From Saccharomycodes ludwigii (lineage: Eukaryota > Ascomycota > Saccharomycetes > Saccharomycodales > Saccharomycodaceae): 64,000 nucleotides of DNA. The stretch lies in NCBI RefSeq assembly GCF_020623625.1, contig NC_060204.1:186001-250000 (forward strand), in the 5' to 3' direction. The notes beneath the pieces were generated by a model. It did not search any database, was not told where the DNA came from, and saw only the letters and a program-made list of their open reading frames with translations. Both the position numbers and the translations under genes were made by a program. Below are positions 18,444 to 27,804 of the stretch, one piece after another (within the stretch, counting starts at the first letter, position 1; every line of letters starts with the position of its first letter).

Positions 18444-20489
18444 ATGGATGATTCCAACAAAAAAAAGTTTGATGACAATATAGAAACTACAAGTACAACT
18501 TTTGATATTATAGATCCTCAAAACACCACCAATACTACTAGTAGTACACTAAAGAATAAAAGATTTAGAAAATTATTATTCCTAAGTACAATTATATTAC
18601 TTGCATTATTACTAATCACAACAACAGGCAAGGGCAAATATAATAGCACTTCAGCTTATCTAGACAAATTATTTAAATTTAATAGCAAAAACTATTATAT
18701 TAAAAATGTTAAAACAAAGTATGCCTTATCAACAACACCATATACACCGAAGGACGTTTCTCACTATGCTTTAACCCCAGAAGCATATTCAAGGGAAAAG
18801 TTCCACAAATATCACATGAAGGGATATATTACTGATTTACAAGAAGGCCCTATAGACAATGTTTTTTTTGGGTTGAATGTAGACTCGGATTACAACCTGA
18901 TTGATAAATATTGTAAGCAATATGAATATTCAGATAAAATAGAATATTCTTTCCCAAATGATGTTAATAAAAAAAATGATGACGATGATTTCCTTGAAGC
19001 CAGAAGAGATATTATTGAGCATTGGCCCAAATACCAAAAATACTTTGTAGATGAAGCAAAAGAAGTTTCTATGAGTGAATTAGATATTGTCCAGCAAAAG
19101 TGGTTCAAATTTGGTACTTCTGCTGTGTGGTTATCAGATGAACAGTGCTATTTAAGTGTGACTAGATATATGTATGCTCCTGAAGGAAATCTGAAAAGAG
19201 TTAAAATTAGTTTGGGTAGATTACAACTATTTGACAAGAATTGGAACGAAATCAAGGGTAGAAGATTGTATTACAAGGATTTATTGATGTCTACTGATGA
19301 TGGTTTTGCCAATATCTTTAAAGAGTCAGATAACAAAATTGAATCTATTGTAGAACAGAGCTTGAAGGAAATAGATGCTGAATTGGGTATTAAAGAATGT
19401 ACCCAGCAAGAATCTGCCCCTATAGAGTATGATAATTGTATTGATGAAATGAATAAGTTGAGGTTAATTTCTCAAAAGAGGAAGGAAGATTTTTTGAATA
19501 AATATAGTGTCAAGTTCCCTACCTTTATGGATATAGAATTGGGATCTGACAGCGGGTTATATTTGGGTAGCGAGGATCCAAGGATTGTTCTTAAACAACA
19601 GCCTGTTAAGGAACCTTATATTATTTTTAATATGGTACAAAAAGATGGTAATAGATATATCCATGGATATTACCCCTTAAGAAAATTTGATAAACAAGTG
19701 ACTTTCACCATAGGGGGGAGGTCTCCTAATAGAATGGAAAAAAATTGGACACCATTTTTCCATTTGGAAGATGAGACTAAATCCAATACTATGTATAAAG
19801 GCTTTATTAGATTTGTTTATTCTTATAGACCATTGCAAATCTTAAAGTGTTCCTTGTTGGATGGGGATTGTCAGCTTGTTTATGATGGTAATTTGTTATT
19901 GAATGTAGATGACAATAATGTAGAGCATTATGAAAAGAATGATTTTAACAAACTTGATAGTATGAGGGGTGGGTCTCAACTAATCAATCTTAATAGTATA
20001 TTACCTATTAAGGTGGAATACAAGAATTTATGGGCTGGCTTTGCCAAATTACATTTAAAAGATTGTGGGTGTGGTGAAAGGTACTACAGACCTGTTTTAA
20101 TAGTAATGAGCGAGCACAACGGTATTTATAATGAAGAGATGATAGTTCCAGTTGTTGATTTTGATATGGATGTTTTAGGTTGGGATAGAAAAACCACTAA
20201 ATGCGGTGGGTATAATGTTTTAAATCCAAACTCGATAACTTCATGGGAAATTCAACAAGATGGCGAGGATATTTTACAATTATTGATTAGTGAGGCTGAC
20301 TTTATTAGCAGAAGAATCATCCTTAAGAATGTTTTGAAGTATATTATGAGTGCTTATTCCAGACATTTGATTAGAGAAGATTATCAAATAGATGGTACCA
20401 GTAAACAATTATTACAGCAATCTTTGTATTGTATTATCAGAGAGGGTAAAAGTAAATGTAAGAGTTACGGTGAAAGTCATAAAGATTAA
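18444..20489 (+). CDS. GT91 beta-mannosyltransferase-family protein (copy D)
   Basis: The 681-residue type II membrane protein has a cytosolic tail of about 43 residues rich in Thr/Asn, a membrane helix at about 44-61 and the lumenal GT91 domain. Motifs are WFKFGTSAVWL, GSEDPRI (E377-D378-P379-R380), MEKNWTPFFHL, YRPLQILKCSLLDG, MRGGSQL, CGCGERYYRPVL and LGWDRKTTKCGGYNV. The Cys pair before EDPR is present (KECT...DNC). It ends CKSYGESHKD. The WDR-to-CGGYNVLNPNSI block is nearly identical to that in copy E, so D and E look like the most recent duplicate pair. Donor (probably GDP-mannose) and acceptor are inferred from the family only. Confidence 0.93.
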   Translation: MDDSNKKKFDDNIETTSTTFDIIDPQNTTNTTSSTLKNKRFRKLLFLSTIILLALLLITTTGKGKYNSTSAYLDKLFKFNSKNYYIKNVKTKYALSTTPYTPKDVSHYALTPEAYSREKFHKYHMKGYITDLQEGPIDNVFFGLNVDSDYNLIDKYCKQYEYSDKIEYSFPNDVNKKNDDDDFLEARRDIIEHWPKYQKYFVDEAKEVSMSELDIVQQKWFKFGTSAVWLSDEQCYLSVTRYMYAPEGNLKRVKISLGRLQLFDKNWNEIKGRRLYYKDLLMSTDDGFANIFKESDNKIESIVEQSLKEIDAELGIKECTQQESAPIEYDNCIDEMNKLRLISQKRKEDFLNKYSVKFPTFMDIELGSDSGLYLGSEDPRIVLKQQPVKEPYIIFNMVQKDGNRYIHGYYPLRKFDKQVTFTIGGRSPNRMEKNWTPFFHLEDETKSNTMYKGFIRFVYSYRPLQILKCSLLDGDCQLVYDGNLLLNVDDNNVEHYEKNDFNKLDSMRGGSQLINLNSILPIKVEYKNLWAGFAKLHLKDCGCGERYYRPVLIVMSEHNGIYNEEMIVPVVDFDMDVLGWDRKTTKCGGYNVLNPNSITSWEIQQDGEDILQLLISEADFISRRIILKNVLKYIMSAYSRHLIREDYQIDGTSKQLLQQSLYCIIREGKSKCKSYGESHKD

Positions 20490-20573
20490 ATGAGGGGGAA
20501 GATAGAAAAAAATGGAAAAAAGAAAAAAATGGAAAAAAAAAAAAAAAAAAGTATTTTTATTTTCGATTTTCGA

Positions 20574-20609
20574 TTTTGTTTTTGTTTTTGTTTTTGTTTT
20601 TGTTTTTGT
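20574..20609. repeat. (TTTTTG)n microsatellite
   Basis: About six head-to-tail TTTTTG units lie about 85 bp downstream of the copy D stop codon. It is a simple slippage repeat with no other sign of function. Confidence 0.85.
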
Positions 20610-20973
20610 CTTTTCTTAAACTTTTGGTTTAATTTGTGTATTTAATAATTTCTATATAGCGTGATAATAAATTCAATATTACTTATCTGCCTTTTCTTTT
20701 CTTTTCCTTTCTTTTCTTTTTTTTTTTTTTTTATTCTCTTTTTTAAGATATAAGAAATGGAAACTGATGGGATGTAAAATAGCAGCAGACCAAGAAGATT
20801 ATGCTCTCCTTAATTTTGTTAATTAGAATCTCAACAAAATCATTATGATATTTGTGAGGATTATCTAATCCGTATAGAATTGTACGTAGAAGAACAACAA
20901 TAGAGAGGGGTAAAATGGAAAAGAAAAAAAAAAAAAAGATAAAATAAAATAAAATAAAACACCAACAACATTG

Positions 20974-20979
20974 CACGTG
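20974..20979. promoter_or_regulatory. CACGTG box (distal) upstream of GT91 copy E
   Basis: The site lies 627 bp upstream of the copy E ATG. Read on the minus strand it is TCACGTG, the flank preferred by Cbf1. Confidence 0.35.
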
Positions 20980-21196
20980 AAAAATTGTCTAGAACTTTTT
21001 AATTTCAGATTTATTTTTATTTATTTTTATTTATTTTTATTTATTTTTTTTACTTTAACAAGGGTAAAAAAAAATAGACAATAAATAATACATACAAGCA
21101 CCCTGTTTATCTTTTCATTTTTTCATTGTTTTGCACATTTTAACGGTTGTAACAGTCTTTCTATTACTACCACCCATCTCCATTCCATTTATTGTC

Positions 21197-21202
21197 CACG
21201 TG
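21197..21202. promoter_or_regulatory. CACGTG box (proximal) upstream of GT91 copy E
   Basis: The site lies about 400 bp upstream of the copy E ATG and is the second such box in this intergenic region. Confidence 0.4.
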
Positions 21203-21600
21203 TTTTCTATGAATATTAAAAACATTACAAAAATCGCAGGTAAGCAAAGAGTTTAAATAAATAAAATAATTAAGCCGTAGTTTATTTTTTATTTTACTGT
21301 TTCATTAGTCCACGTATATCAAACACATATACCAAGAATTATACAACAAATAAACTCTTGGACTTTATCTTACTATTACTGTGGTTTATTATCTCAAATA
21401 TATACATTATATATATATATATATATATTTCCGCTTCTTTCTAAGCTTTTCTTTTTTCTTTTTTCTTTTTCTTTTATTTATTTATTTACTCTTTACGTTC
21501 CTTTTTTTTTTTTCTTTTTTCTTTTTTTTTGGTTAATTAGGAAATCTATTATAGAGCAAATCTTGCAGAAAAAAAAAAAAAAAAAAATTAAGCTTTATCC

Positions 21601-23877
21601 ATGACAACAACACCTTCTTCCTTCAAAGAAGATTTCGATTTGGCTAAAAATTCAAAAGACCTACAACAGGAACAAGAACAAAAAAGTCTGGCAACAATTA
21701 GTACAACTTCCAGTAACATTAATACAAAGTCAAATGCCAATAAAAACTCTTCAAGAATGAACATTTCTGCCGCCTCACGTGCTTACTTACATGGGTTTAA
21801 AAGGTTAATAAGCAAACCACACCGTAAAATCTTCTTTTTAGTTGTTGTGCTGATATTAATTTCTCTGGGGTTAATCATGAGAGGTGTAACAAGAAATGAC
21901 ATATACTCCCAGTATATTAATAATTCTGACAGTGGTCCTAAAAAAGGTAACGATCATGGTATGGGTATAGCTGGTAATATTATAGACACACACCCTAAAC
22001 CCGCATTAGTTCCTGTCAAAGAAAATGAATTCAATCTAGTTTCCATCGAAGACGTGAACGACCAGGTTGATTTTGACAAATCTGTAGATGACAAAAAGGA
22101 AAAAAAAAAAAAAAAGAAAAAGTTACTCCGTAACCCTAAATTTGTTTTTAATAAAAGTGACTTATTTGCTAAACTTGACCAAGATATATTCGACCAATTG
22201 AAGCCAGATTGGAAGGATACTCCTATCACCAATGAAATCATAAATGACTACACTTTTGAAAAGTATAATATCAAGGGGTATGTTACGAATTTGAACGGTA
22301 TTGATCCACATGATACTGTCAACACTAACAATCATGAGGAAGTTGAAAAATTTTGCTCGAAATTTAAATACCAGAATTATTTTGAATATGCCCCCGAATC
22401 CTTACAAAGCATTGAAGAAGAGGCTAGTTTGCAAGATTTAATCAGCATCAGAAGGGAAATCATTACCAAATGGCCCAAATTTAAAAAATTATTAGACATA
22501 CATGGTGAAAAACATATGGCCGAGGAAGATATTATTCGTCAAAGATGGTTCAAGTTTGGTACCTCTGCTGTTTGGCTAACTGAGTATGAATGCTACATGA
22601 GTGTTAGTAGAGTCATGTATGCCCCAGGCGGTGATTTAACTCAGATTAAAATCAGTTTTGGTAGAATCCAATTGTATGATCGTCATTGGAAGGAAATTAA
22701 AAATAGAAGAATTTTCTATAATGACTTCAATATTGATGAAGAACAGTTAAGACAAACCTTTAAAAACATTGAAAGTAATTTGGGCATCATTGAGAATTGC
22801 CCAGCTAACGATCCTTTAGAATATGAAAATTGTGTTAGCAACAACAACAACCTGAAATTAATTGCTGAAAAGAAGAAAATTGCAATTTTGGATAAATACA
22901 GTGTTGAATTTCCCACTCTAATTGATGTACAACTTGGCCAAGACCAAGGCGGGTTTTTAGGCAGCGAAGACCCTAAAATTATCACCAAAAATTATCCATT
23001 TGAAGAACCATACATTGTGTTTAACATGAAGCAACTTGATAACAAGAGATATATGCATGGATTTTATCCCTTAAGAAAAATAGACCCACAGATTCAATTT
23101 ACTTTGGATAGTAGAGAAACTCAATACATGGAAAAAAATTGGGTTCCATTTTTCCTCCAGCATGATGAATCTATTATTAATAATTACGACAGAGGATTTA
23201 TTCATTTCATTTACCAATTTAGGCCCTTGGAAGTCTTGAGGTGTTCATTAAACGATGGTGTTTGTAAATTCACATTTGATGTTGATACTTTGAACAACTT
23301 TTTAGACAGTGATAAAGACTTGAACAAAGACAAATTGATTAGAGGTGGATCTCAGTATGTTTCATTACCATCCGTCATTCCTAAATTGAGTGGTAAAAAC
23401 TTATGGGTTGGATTTCCTAAAATTCATTTGGAAAATTGTGGTTGTGGTTCAAGATTTTATAGACCCATGCTTAGTATATTAATTGAGGAGAATGGTGTAT
23501 ACAATGAAGATTTTATAGTTCCAATAATAGATTTTAATATTGATGTTTTGGGTTGGGACAGGGAAACAACTAAATGTGGTGGATACAACGTACTAAATCC
23601 GAATTCTATAAGTTCATGGGATGTTGTAAATTTAAATGAGGATGGCACATATGAAGATTACATGACTGTGTTCCTTTCAGAAGCTGATTTTACTTCTAAG
23701 AAATTGGTTATTAAAGGGCTGTTGAATTTTATTGTAAATACTTATTTGAATAATGATATTGCGGAACATTTTGAAATCACCTTTGATTCTAAAAGGGCGT
23801 TACAACAATCTTTAATTTGCATTAGCGAAGAAAGTAAGAATAGTTGTAGAGCTTATGGTGAATCACATAGAGAATAA
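21601..23877 (+). CDS. GT91 beta-mannosyltransferase-family protein (copy E)
   Basis: The 758-residue type II membrane protein has a cytosolic tail of about 75 residues rich in Ser/Asn/Gln, a membrane helix at about 77-93, a stem with a Lys run near 165-173, and the GT91 domain. Motifs are WFKFGTSAVWL, GSEDPKI (E456-D457-P458-K459), MEKNWVPFFLQ, FRPLEVLRCSLNDG, IRGGSQY, NCGCGSRFYRPML and LGWDRETTKCGGYNV. The Cys pair before the acidic motif is kept (ENCP...ENC). The arginine of EDPR is replaced conservatively by lysine. The C-terminus is CRAYGESHRE. It is most similar to copy D and lies in the same orientation, as expected for a tandem duplicate. Confidence 0.93.
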   Translation: MTTTPSSFKEDFDLAKNSKDLQQEQEQKSLATISTTSSNINTKSNANKNSSRMNISAASRAYLHGFKRLISKPHRKIFFLVVVLILISLGLIMRGVTRNDIYSQYINNSDSGPKKGNDHGMGIAGNIIDTHPKPALVPVKENEFNLVSIEDVNDQVDFDKSVDDKKEKKKKKKKLLRNPKFVFNKSDLFAKLDQDIFDQLKPDWKDTPITNEIINDYTFEKYNIKGYVTNLNGIDPHDTVNTNNHEEVEKFCSKFKYQNYFEYAPESLQSIEEEASLQDLISIRREIITKWPKFKKLLDIHGEKHMAEEDIIRQRWFKFGTSAVWLTEYECYMSVSRVMYAPGGDLTQIKISFGRIQLYDRHWKEIKNRRIFYNDFNIDEEQLRQTFKNIESNLGIIENCPANDPLEYENCVSNNNNLKLIAEKKKIAILDKYSVEFPTLIDVQLGQDQGGFLGSEDPKIITKNYPFEEPYIVFNMKQLDNKRYMHGFYPLRKIDPQIQFTLDSRETQYMEKNWVPFFLQHDESIINNYDRGFIHFIYQFRPLEVLRCSLNDGVCKFTFDVDTLNNFLDSDKDLNKDKLIRGGSQYVSLPSVIPKLSGKNLWVGFPKIHLENCGCGSRFYRPMLSILIEENGVYNEDFIVPIIDFNIDVLGWDRETTKCGGYNVLNPNSISSWDVVNLNEDGTYEDYMTVFLSEADFTSKKLVIKGLLNFIVNTYLNNDIAEHFEITFDSKRALQQSLICISEESKNSCRAYGESHRE

Positions 23878-24472
23878 ATAATACAGCACAAAGATAAAAA
23901 AAAAAAAAAGAAATAGATAACAATTTTATCTTAAAGTATTGATATTAATATTTTTTTTTTTAGTATAAAATTTGCTCATTTCAAGTTTATTTGTATTTTA
24001 TTTATTACATACTTCAAGGTGTTAATGTATCAATATTATTCTCACTTATTTAAACAATTTTTATTTGATATTTATATATATAATATATATTTTTTTTTAA
24101 TAGCTTACTAATCATATAATAACAAATATCCATTTATATATATTTTTTTTTTTTTTTTCTTTTTTTTTTTTTTTCTTAATGCTTTTCCATTTTTTCGGAT
24201 TAAAGCTTTTGGCTTTAAATATTAAAAAAAAAAAAAAAAAAATATATAGCTTGTTACTAACTATGATATTATTGCCGCCACTGCTACTATTAATGCTAAC
24301 AGCTATTCTGCCATCATTTCTTTTTCCATTACATGATCATCATAAACTTTTGATGACGAAAGGAAGCTAAAAACTAAAGGAAAAAAAAAAAAAAAGGCCT
24401 AATCCTCTGTGGAGGAAAAATATAATATCATTTGGATTCAAACTCAACATATCATTAAATTATACATATAAT
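23878..24472. other. Intergenic region between GT91 copy E and BOR1
   Basis: This 595 bp region holds the copy E 3' end and the BOR1 promoter. It has T-rich tracts at 24149-24177 and A runs at 24222-24241. A TACTAAC at 24255-24261 resembles a yeast branch point, but I found no matching 5' splice site, so no intron is called. Confidence 0.5.
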
Positions 24473-26371
24473 ATGTATACATCACAAGTAAGAAATATTC
24501 TCCTCAAACCGTTCCTAGGGATTAAAAAAGACCTACACGATCGATTGCCGTATTACAAATCTGATTGGCTAGATTCACTTGACTACAGAGTTATACCCAG
24601 TGTCATAGAAACCTATTTCAACAATTTATTACCTGCATTAGCCTTTGCTCAAGACATGTTTGATAAAACAGACAATTCATATGGCGTAAATGAAGTACTA
24701 TTGAGTAGTGCAATGGCTGGGATAATATTTGGTATATTTGGTGGACAACCCTTGTGTATCGTTGGCGTTACTGGTCCCATTTCCATTTTCAATTACACAA
24801 TTTACCAAGTGTTTTACAAGAACAGTAAAAATGCAGGCAAATACCAAGATATGAATTATTTTGGGTTCATGTTCTGGGTTTATATATGGAGCATGATTTT
24901 CCATTTTATCACAGCTAGTTTAAATTTTGTTTGTGCGTTACAATATGTTACTAATTTTCCCTGTGACATTTTTGGATTATTTATTAACATTATATATATT
25001 ATTAAAGGTATCGAACTTTTAGGTCAGCAGTTTTATAACAATAATTCTACTCAGGATGTGGCCAATGGGTTTGCCAACGTAGTAGTTGCCCTATGTATGG
25101 CACTTTTTGGAACTTTAAGCAAATTGATTGTTAAAACACACATCTTCAATCATAAAATTAGGCTTTTAATCAGTGATTATTCCACCTGTTTAAGTGTTAT
25201 TTTTTGGACTGGATTTATTCATTTCGGCAATGGTTTATCCAGGGTGGAATTTAAACGTTTACCCATAACAAAGTCTTTTTATCCAACATCCAATGATAAG
25301 ACATGGCTAGCTTATCATAAATTAAGCACTGGTGAAGTATTTCTAGCATTGCCTTTTGGTATTATACTAACCATTTTATTTTATTTTGATCATAACGTGT
25401 CCTCTTTAATGGCACAGAGATCACAATACAAGTTGAAAAAGCCAAGTACATTTCATTATGACTATTTCTTGTTGGGGATTACCACTGGTATAGCTGGCAT
25501 CTTGGGTGTACCAGCACCTAATGGTTTAATTCCACAAGCTCCTTTGCATACAGAAAGTTTATTGGTATGGAAAAATAAAAGATATGAGATAGACGATGAT
25601 AATTGCGTCGAATTAAACGATGGGACAATCAACACTGTTATTAGAATCAATAGTGGCAATGCTGATGAAAATGCTTTAGCAAAGGATATTCAGCATGAAA
25701 GTAGTTGGACTTTAAAGAAAATATTGGGGTATAAAACAAAATCCACTATTGATACGAATATTTCGACTAAACTCGTTGCAAACGACGAGACAGGTGATAA
25801 TGAAATCAATGTATTTAATGCTACTAGCAGTGGCTCTCCTAATAGGAAAATGGAGTATGACACAGAAAAGGAAAAGCAACATGATACTGGTACTTCTGAC
25901 TTATATGTGGAAAGATGTGTGGAACAAAGGTTCACGAATACAGTTCAAGGATTAATGATATTAGGTACAATGACTCGTCCATTATTGGTTTGTTTGGGAG
26001 AAATACCACAGGCTGTTTTAAGTGGATTATTTTTCACCATGGGTATAAATGGGATATTGAACAATACTATTGTGAGTAGAATCTTGTACATTTTAAGCGA
26101 TAATAAAGAGGATAGCAGTGCGTTAAGTAAAATATCTACAAGAAAAATAATAATTTTTGTTTTTGCTGGGCTTTGTGGAGCAGCAGCAGAAGTGGGTATT
26201 TCTAATAGTAAAGGTGCAATTGGGTTTCCATTGATTTTGTTGCTTACTGTTATTGCTACATTTACATTCCCGGTATGGTTTTCTCAAGAAGAGATAAAAA
26301 CATTGGATAGTAAGGTAGCACAAGAGTTTACATTAAAAAATATAATTCCACATAATTTATTATCATCATGA
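24473..26371 (+). CDS. BOR1: Boron/bicarbonate-family anion transporter
   Basis: The 632-residue protein belongs to the SLC4-like anion transporter family (S. cerevisiae Bor1, 576 aa). Bor1 is a plasma- and vacuolar-membrane protein that exports borate. About 10-14 hydrophobic helices are visible. The conserved early segment runs from YFNNLLPALAFAQDM to FGGQPLCIVGVTGPISIF, and later GVPAPNGLIPQAPLHTESL is a strong family block. Residues about 385-480 form a hydrophilic loop rich in Asp/Glu/Ser that is probably cytosolic and accounts for the extra length. Its position next to GOR1, separated here by one small gene, matches YNL275W/YNL274C. Confidence 0.94.
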   Translation: MYTSQVRNILLKPFLGIKKDLHDRLPYYKSDWLDSLDYRVIPSVIETYFNNLLPALAFAQDMFDKTDNSYGVNEVLLSSAMAGIIFGIFGGQPLCIVGVTGPISIFNYTIYQVFYKNSKNAGKYQDMNYFGFMFWVYIWSMIFHFITASLNFVCALQYVTNFPCDIFGLFINIIYIIKGIELLGQQFYNNNSTQDVANGFANVVVALCMALFGTLSKLIVKTHIFNHKIRLLISDYSTCLSVIFWTGFIHFGNGLSRVEFKRLPITKSFYPTSNDKTWLAYHKLSTGEVFLALPFGIILTILFYFDHNVSSLMAQRSQYKLKKPSTFHYDYFLLGITTGIAGILGVPAPNGLIPQAPLHTESLLVWKNKRYEIDDDNCVELNDGTINTVIRINSGNADENALAKDIQHESSWTLKKILGYKTKSTIDTNISTKLVANDETGDNEINVFNATSSGSPNRKMEYDTEKEKQHDTGTSDLYVERCVEQRFTNTVQGLMILGTMTRPLLVCLGEIPQAVLSGLFFTMGINGILNNTIVSRILYILSDNKEDSSALSKISTRKIIIFVFAGLCGAAAEVGISNSKGAIGFPLILLLTVIATFTFPVWFSQEEIKTLDSKVAQEFTLKNIIPHNLLSS

Positions 26372-26609
26372 AGAATTAGGATTACTTCCAGTGCCAAAGG
26401 AGATACAATAAGCATTATCCCACCGATACATATTAAGATTTAGATATTCCTATATATAAAGACATAATTGAAGTACTGTATATACATAAATGTTTTCAAA
26501 TTGATACATCCATATTTCTATTCGATTCCTTAAAAGGAAAGAAAAAAAAAAAAAAAATTGAATAGAATAGTTAGAATTTTTAACGAAACTTTTTTTTTTT
26601 TCATTTAAG

Positions 26610-26651
<42 letters not shown>

Positions 26652-26758
26652 TTTTTTGTTTTATAGAAGGAAAAAAAAAAAAAGCAAAAAAAAAGTAAAC
26701 TAGCGGGGAAGCACACATTTAATAATAAACACTTTAATAACAAAAATATTAAATTTTT

Positions 26759-26789
<31 letters not shown>

Positions 26790-26825
26790 TAAAGGAAATA
26801 AAATCAATAATATCTATAATCGTTC
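26372..26825. other. Intergenic region downstream of BOR1
   Basis: This 454 bp region separates BOR1 from the small membrane-protein gene, both on the plus strand. It is dominated by long A runs, including about 37 A at 26610-26646 and a further run at 26767-26789. The A runs would be prone to length change and sequencing error. Confidence 0.55.
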
Positions 26826-27554
26826 ATGATTCCAATACCAAATGATCCAGCCCTACTACGAGAACATATTTACTCGGAAACAGGTGATTTACACGTAGTT
26901 TTAGACCCAAGAACGTTTTCCGATATAGATGGTTATAAGCCAATTAGCGCATATGGGCTAGGTTATTTTAACTATTACATGAAGACCGATAGAGAACTCA
27001 GGGAGAAACGTGTTTTAGATGAAATAGTGATTCATGTTTATAATAACTTTAACTTTTATTTTATAATTTTCTGGATTTTATTCGTTATTTATGCAGTGGA
27101 TACTGCTTTGGATAAAAAATTCTCAAAATATTATTATTCTAATAATATTAGCAACATAGACGAGGAATATTCATCTTATACAGAAGATGAGGATTACTAT
27201 GATGATGATGATGATGAAGAGCTTTACTACGATAATGGGGAGGATGAGGAAGATGATGATGAAATTAGTCTGCCAGAAATGAAATACATTAAACATTCAA
27301 AAAAGGATGATGATGGAATTATTACAGGGAATACAGATAAAAAAAATAAAGCACAACTGAAAAAAAAAAATAGAAGAAACAAGAGAAGAAATTATAAGAA
27401 ACGTGTGGGTGGTGGGAATTTTGTGAGTAGATTTTTATACAAAACCTTTTATATGAAAAATGACGATCAAAAAAAGTACGATCGTCTTTATGGGGATGAT
27501 GATATTAATAGTATTACTAGTAGTCAATTTGAATATCACCATGTGAAGGTTTAA
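26826..27554 (+). CDS. Uncharacterised acidic single-pass membrane protein
   Basis: I do not recognise this 242-residue protein with confidence. It has a well-structured N-terminal segment of about 75 residues (with LHVVLDPRTF and YGLGYFNYYMKTD) and one membrane helix at about 77-95. A run of Asp/Glu/Tyr follows at about 112-150, then a very basic segment at about 175-196, and a final acidic/Tyr-rich stretch. There is no signal peptide. S. cerevisiae YCR043C, a small Golgi protein between TAF2 and PER1, is a possible counterpart because TAF2, PER1 and RRT12 are all in this window. I could not verify similarity. Composition and frame length make it very likely a real gene. Confidence 0.72.
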   Translation: MIPIPNDPALLREHIYSETGDLHVVLDPRTFSDIDGYKPISAYGLGYFNYYMKTDRELREKRVLDEIVIHVYNNFNFYFIIFWILFVIYAVDTALDKKFSKYYYSNNISNIDEEYSSYTEDEDYYDDDDDEELYYDNGEDEEDDDEISLPEMKYIKHSKKDDDGIITGNTDKKNKAQLKKKNRRNKRRNYKKRVGGGNFVSRFLYKTFYMKNDDQKKYDRLYGDDDINSITSSQFEYHHVKV

Positions 27555-27768
27555 TTTAGTTTCTTTTTTTTTTTTTTTTTTAGCCAAATAAAAAAAAAAA
27601 ATATATATATAACTCATCAATGATTGTGTTTAACATAATACGTGTGTCTGACTTAAAAATTTTCAATAGATTGATGTATCATTATTCTAATCACTTAAAC
27701 GTTCTGAATTCCAAATTAAAAGGTAAAAAATGTATAAATAAACATAAATATTAAACCTGGACTATTGT

Positions 27769-27796
<28 letters not shown>
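27769..27796. repeat. (CATA)n microsatellite in the GOR1 3' region
   Basis: Seven CATA units lie about 10 bp beyond the GOR1 stop codon, in the convergent spacer. It is a simple repeat likely to vary in length. Confidence 0.85.
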
Positions 27797-27800
<4 letters not shown>

Positions 27801-27804
27801 CTAT

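Larger units (their letters stand above)
20490..21600. other. Intergenic region upstream of GT91 copy E
   Basis: This 1.1 kb region between D and E (both plus strand) holds the copy E promoter. It contains a (TTTTTG)n repeat at about 20574-20609, a (TTATTTTTAT)n repeat at about 21011-21046, a (TA)n run near 21409-21427, CT-rich tracts at 21447-21530, and two CACGTG boxes. A small minus-strand open frame at 20743-20976 is low-complexity and not called. Confidence 0.55.

Noticed and set aside
24255-24302. TACTAAC followed by an AG, resembling a branch point and 3' splice site before BOR1
   Set aside because: No GTATGT-like 5' splice site with a coding exon was found upstream, BOR1 is complete without it, and the heptamer is expected about once per 8 kb at this base composition.
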